This document shows positions 62,190 through 64,000 of a stretch of DNA of 64,000 nucleotides, piece by piece. The stretch spans positions 40,529,964 through 40,593,963 of the forward strand of contig OX155951.1 in assembly GCA_944548615.1 (NCBI GenBank). Reading direction: 5' to 3'. Origin of the DNA: Micropterix aruncella (lineage: Eukaryota > Arthropoda > Insecta > Lepidoptera > Micropterigidae). A program made the translations under genes and the position numbers. The notes beneath the pieces were generated by a model. That model had not been told where the DNA came from. It ran no database searches and saw nothing but the letters and a program-made list of their open reading frames with translations. The stretch's first letter is position 1. Every line of letters starts with the position of its first letter.

Positions 62190-63180
62190 CTTAAGTCTCT
62201 AATTTGTTTTTAAAGTCGATGATGACTATAAGAATGCAATTACGCCGAAATGAGCGACAGTTTCTATCGACATGATGTCTAACTTCAATAACTCTGCTAA
62301 AAAAATATAATTTAAAAAGTTAAAACACGACTGCTGTTACAAAAAGTGACTCTTCCGCTGGACAATTGTTTTTTAGAGAGGATTCACATGAGTCGAGCTC
62401 ATTGACCCGGCTTTCTCAGTGGGACCTCGCAAGGCTGCAAGCCCTGCGGCAGGTATCTCGTGATAATCGGGCGCTACTCGTGACATATAGCCTCGCGCCG
62501 GCTGCCGCCGACGAACGCAGTCGATTTCCCTCGGGTCAAGTAATAAAACGGTTTTTATTATATTGATATTTGTGGTTATGTATTTTCCATATAGATTTTT
62601 CGAAACCTTTTATTTAATACGAAACACGATAATTACATATTATTTTTTAATTAATTAAATTTATTTGACATTTAGAGATAAGGTACCGGTTATTTGATAG
62701 TTTAGGTACCCTATGTCACCTGGGATGACATATTGATTCTAACAATACTACCCACATTTAAATCGGTTTAAGCTTTTAGAAGATATGGGGAAATAAATAA
62801 ATGGACATCATACATTAATACATGAACCCTGAAAACATTACACTTCTTTTCTTTGGGGATTTGTGTAAATATACACATAGCGCCGCCATTTTTATATTCT
62901 TAGTTTATTTTAGAATATTTTTGGTACTCTTAGTTTTTCTGTTATTTCTGACGGCAAAGCGCCCATGAATTGCGCACGCTCAAAGTGAACCCACGATTTT
63001 CGACTTCTCGGATTCGTTACGTGTCCATAAACGAGATCATATCTCAAATATTTATTATCTGAATCTGGTTAAACAATTATTTTAGGCATTTTCATCTCAA
63101 ACACTAAAAAGATACGAGGCTATGAATTTCAAAAAGATTGGAAATTTCCCGATTTTCTTAAAATGCGACACGAGGTCAAA
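62190..63180. other. no gene recognised
   Basis: Ordinary AT-rich sequence with one GC-richer patch at 62395-62540. Confidence 0.5.
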
Positions 63181-63184
63181 CTAC

Positions 63185-63335
63185 TACCAGTGTCTAATTA
63201 TTGCATTCGATCGACTGATTTAAAATGCAATTCATTTTATTTAATGATAACGCAAAATGGTGACCCAGCCGGAAATCTAACCCGGAATCTTACAATATAA
63301 GACCAGGCGACCTAGCCACTATGCCACATGGCTGT
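63185..63335 (-). mobile_element. tRNA-derived SINE, second copy
   Basis: On the minus strand the tRNA-like head (ending TTTCCGGCTGGGTCACCATT) is followed by a body GAATTGCATTTTAAATC..GTCGATCGAATGCAATAA matching 36300-36375. The B box is altered (GGTTAGATTTCC). Confidence 0.75.
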
Positions 63336-63719
63336 GTCGAATACCAGAAGATCACGTTTTACGAGGAGGTGCCGATCTGATATTCCATAAAGTTTAAGCG
63401 ATATGGCATTTTTAAATCGCAACATCACTTTTTCATGCTACAAAATTGCATACCTCCTGGTATCATAAAATTTACAGATCTAACCTAGAACGGAGGAACT
63501 CCCTGTAGGTATACAAATCAACTCTGCCTACAAGTATTTTACGCACCTTTTCGGTGTCAGTGATTTTTTAACGCTAACGTGTGTTTAAATGTCAACGCGA
63601 GGTAAAAGTTCGGGTCACTGGGCCGGGGGCCTACCTCACAAGGAGTCAAGAAGAAACACTATCGAGCAGGGACGGTGCGGGTGCGAGAACGGCCGCGCAC
63701 CCAAACAGAAATAAGGACC

Positions 63720-64000
63720 AAACCTTGGTTCCACCACCTACCTTTCAGCCGTAAGGAAATCTCCACCCTCTGCAGGATGCGCATCGGTCATTGCTGCACT
63801 GCTGCTCACCTCAACCAAATACATATCCCCCCTTCTCCTCAGTGCGACTGCGGTCAAGCGTTTTACACTCTGGACCATCTCTTCTTTAACTGTCCCATTG
63901 TTAATAACTATCCTAACTTCATTTCGGACCTCTTAAATCTCAATATTCAGCTCCCTATTAGTACAGACTTTTTATTATCTCTCAACTCCCCCAATGTCTA
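63720..64000 (+). pseudogene. C-terminal part of a LINE ORF2, cut by window edge
   Basis: Open to the end of the window. It reads PWFHHLPFSRKEISTLCRMR, then IGHCCTAAHLNQIHIPPSPQ, CDCGQAFYTLDHLFFNCP and a hydrophobic tail. The order R-x-R-I-G-H-C..H-L....C-x-C-G....L-D-H-L-F-F-x-C-P is that of the last segment of jockey-group LINE ORF2 after the RNase H-like or linker region. Whether the copy is intact cannot be told, because the rest lies outside the window and I see no convincing ORF2 sequence before about 63720. Confidence 0.7.

Overview
The window looks like an AT-rich, intergenic or intronic stretch of an insect nuclear genome, most likely a moth or butterfly. That placement is inference from the mix of repeats: a BEL/Pao LTR retrotransposon primed by tRNA-Tyr, many 3'-truncated LINEs ending in simple repeats, a tRNA-derived SINE, a piggyBac-type TTAA insert and many short inverted-repeat elements. 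I found no convincing host protein-coding exon, no intact tRNA or rRNA gene, and nothing bacterial (no operons, no CRISPR). The only long open frames belong to transposable elements.

Layout. 1-8.3 kb: pieces of a GC-rich dispersed repeat of unknown class (called the G family here; nine pieces in the window, three forming a large inverted repeat plus tandem unit at 6.2-7.65 kb), and two other dispersed repeats. 8.55-16.22 kb: a complete, young BEL/Pao element with 486-bp LTRs, a 5-bp target duplication and a tRNA-Tyr primer site. Its gag-pol frame is cut by a 334-bp TTAA-flanked insert, and its leader holds about 204 bp of TA repeat. It sits in the 3' region of an older LINE, so three insertions are nested. 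16.4-30.3 kb: mostly featureless AT-rich DNA with LINE tails and a hairpin element. 30.4-32.2 kb: two inverted-repeat DNA elements, the second with the remnant of a protein end. 32.9-36.6 kb: two decayed LINEs, a broken Myb/SANT-like domain, a dispersed repeat and a tRNA-derived SINE. 37.2-37.8 kb: a 620-bp foldback element. 38.8-42.3 kb: a LINE with an intact 1105-residue endonuclease/reverse-transcriptase frame running straight into 43 A residues. 44-56 kb: more G-family copies, a LINE ORF1 zinc-knuckle remnant, two LINE tails lying tail to tail, a 120-bp tandem duplication and a hairpin element. 56.6-60.6 kb: a 4.0-kb element with 30-bp perfect terminal inverted repeats, clusters of one subterminal motif, and a decayed gene of a transposase-like family that I recognise by motif but cannot name. 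60.8-64 kb: further inverted-repeat elements, a second SINE copy, and a LINE ORF running off the window edge.

How the parts relate. The intact LINE could supply reverse transcriptase for itself; whether it mobilises the SINE cannot be told here. The 4.0-kb element and the 1.0-kb element at 31.2 kb share an architecture (perfect or near-perfect inverted ends, repeated subterminal motif, minus-strand gene ending near the left end) and may be one little-described DNA-transposon group. This is the best candidate for something new in the window.
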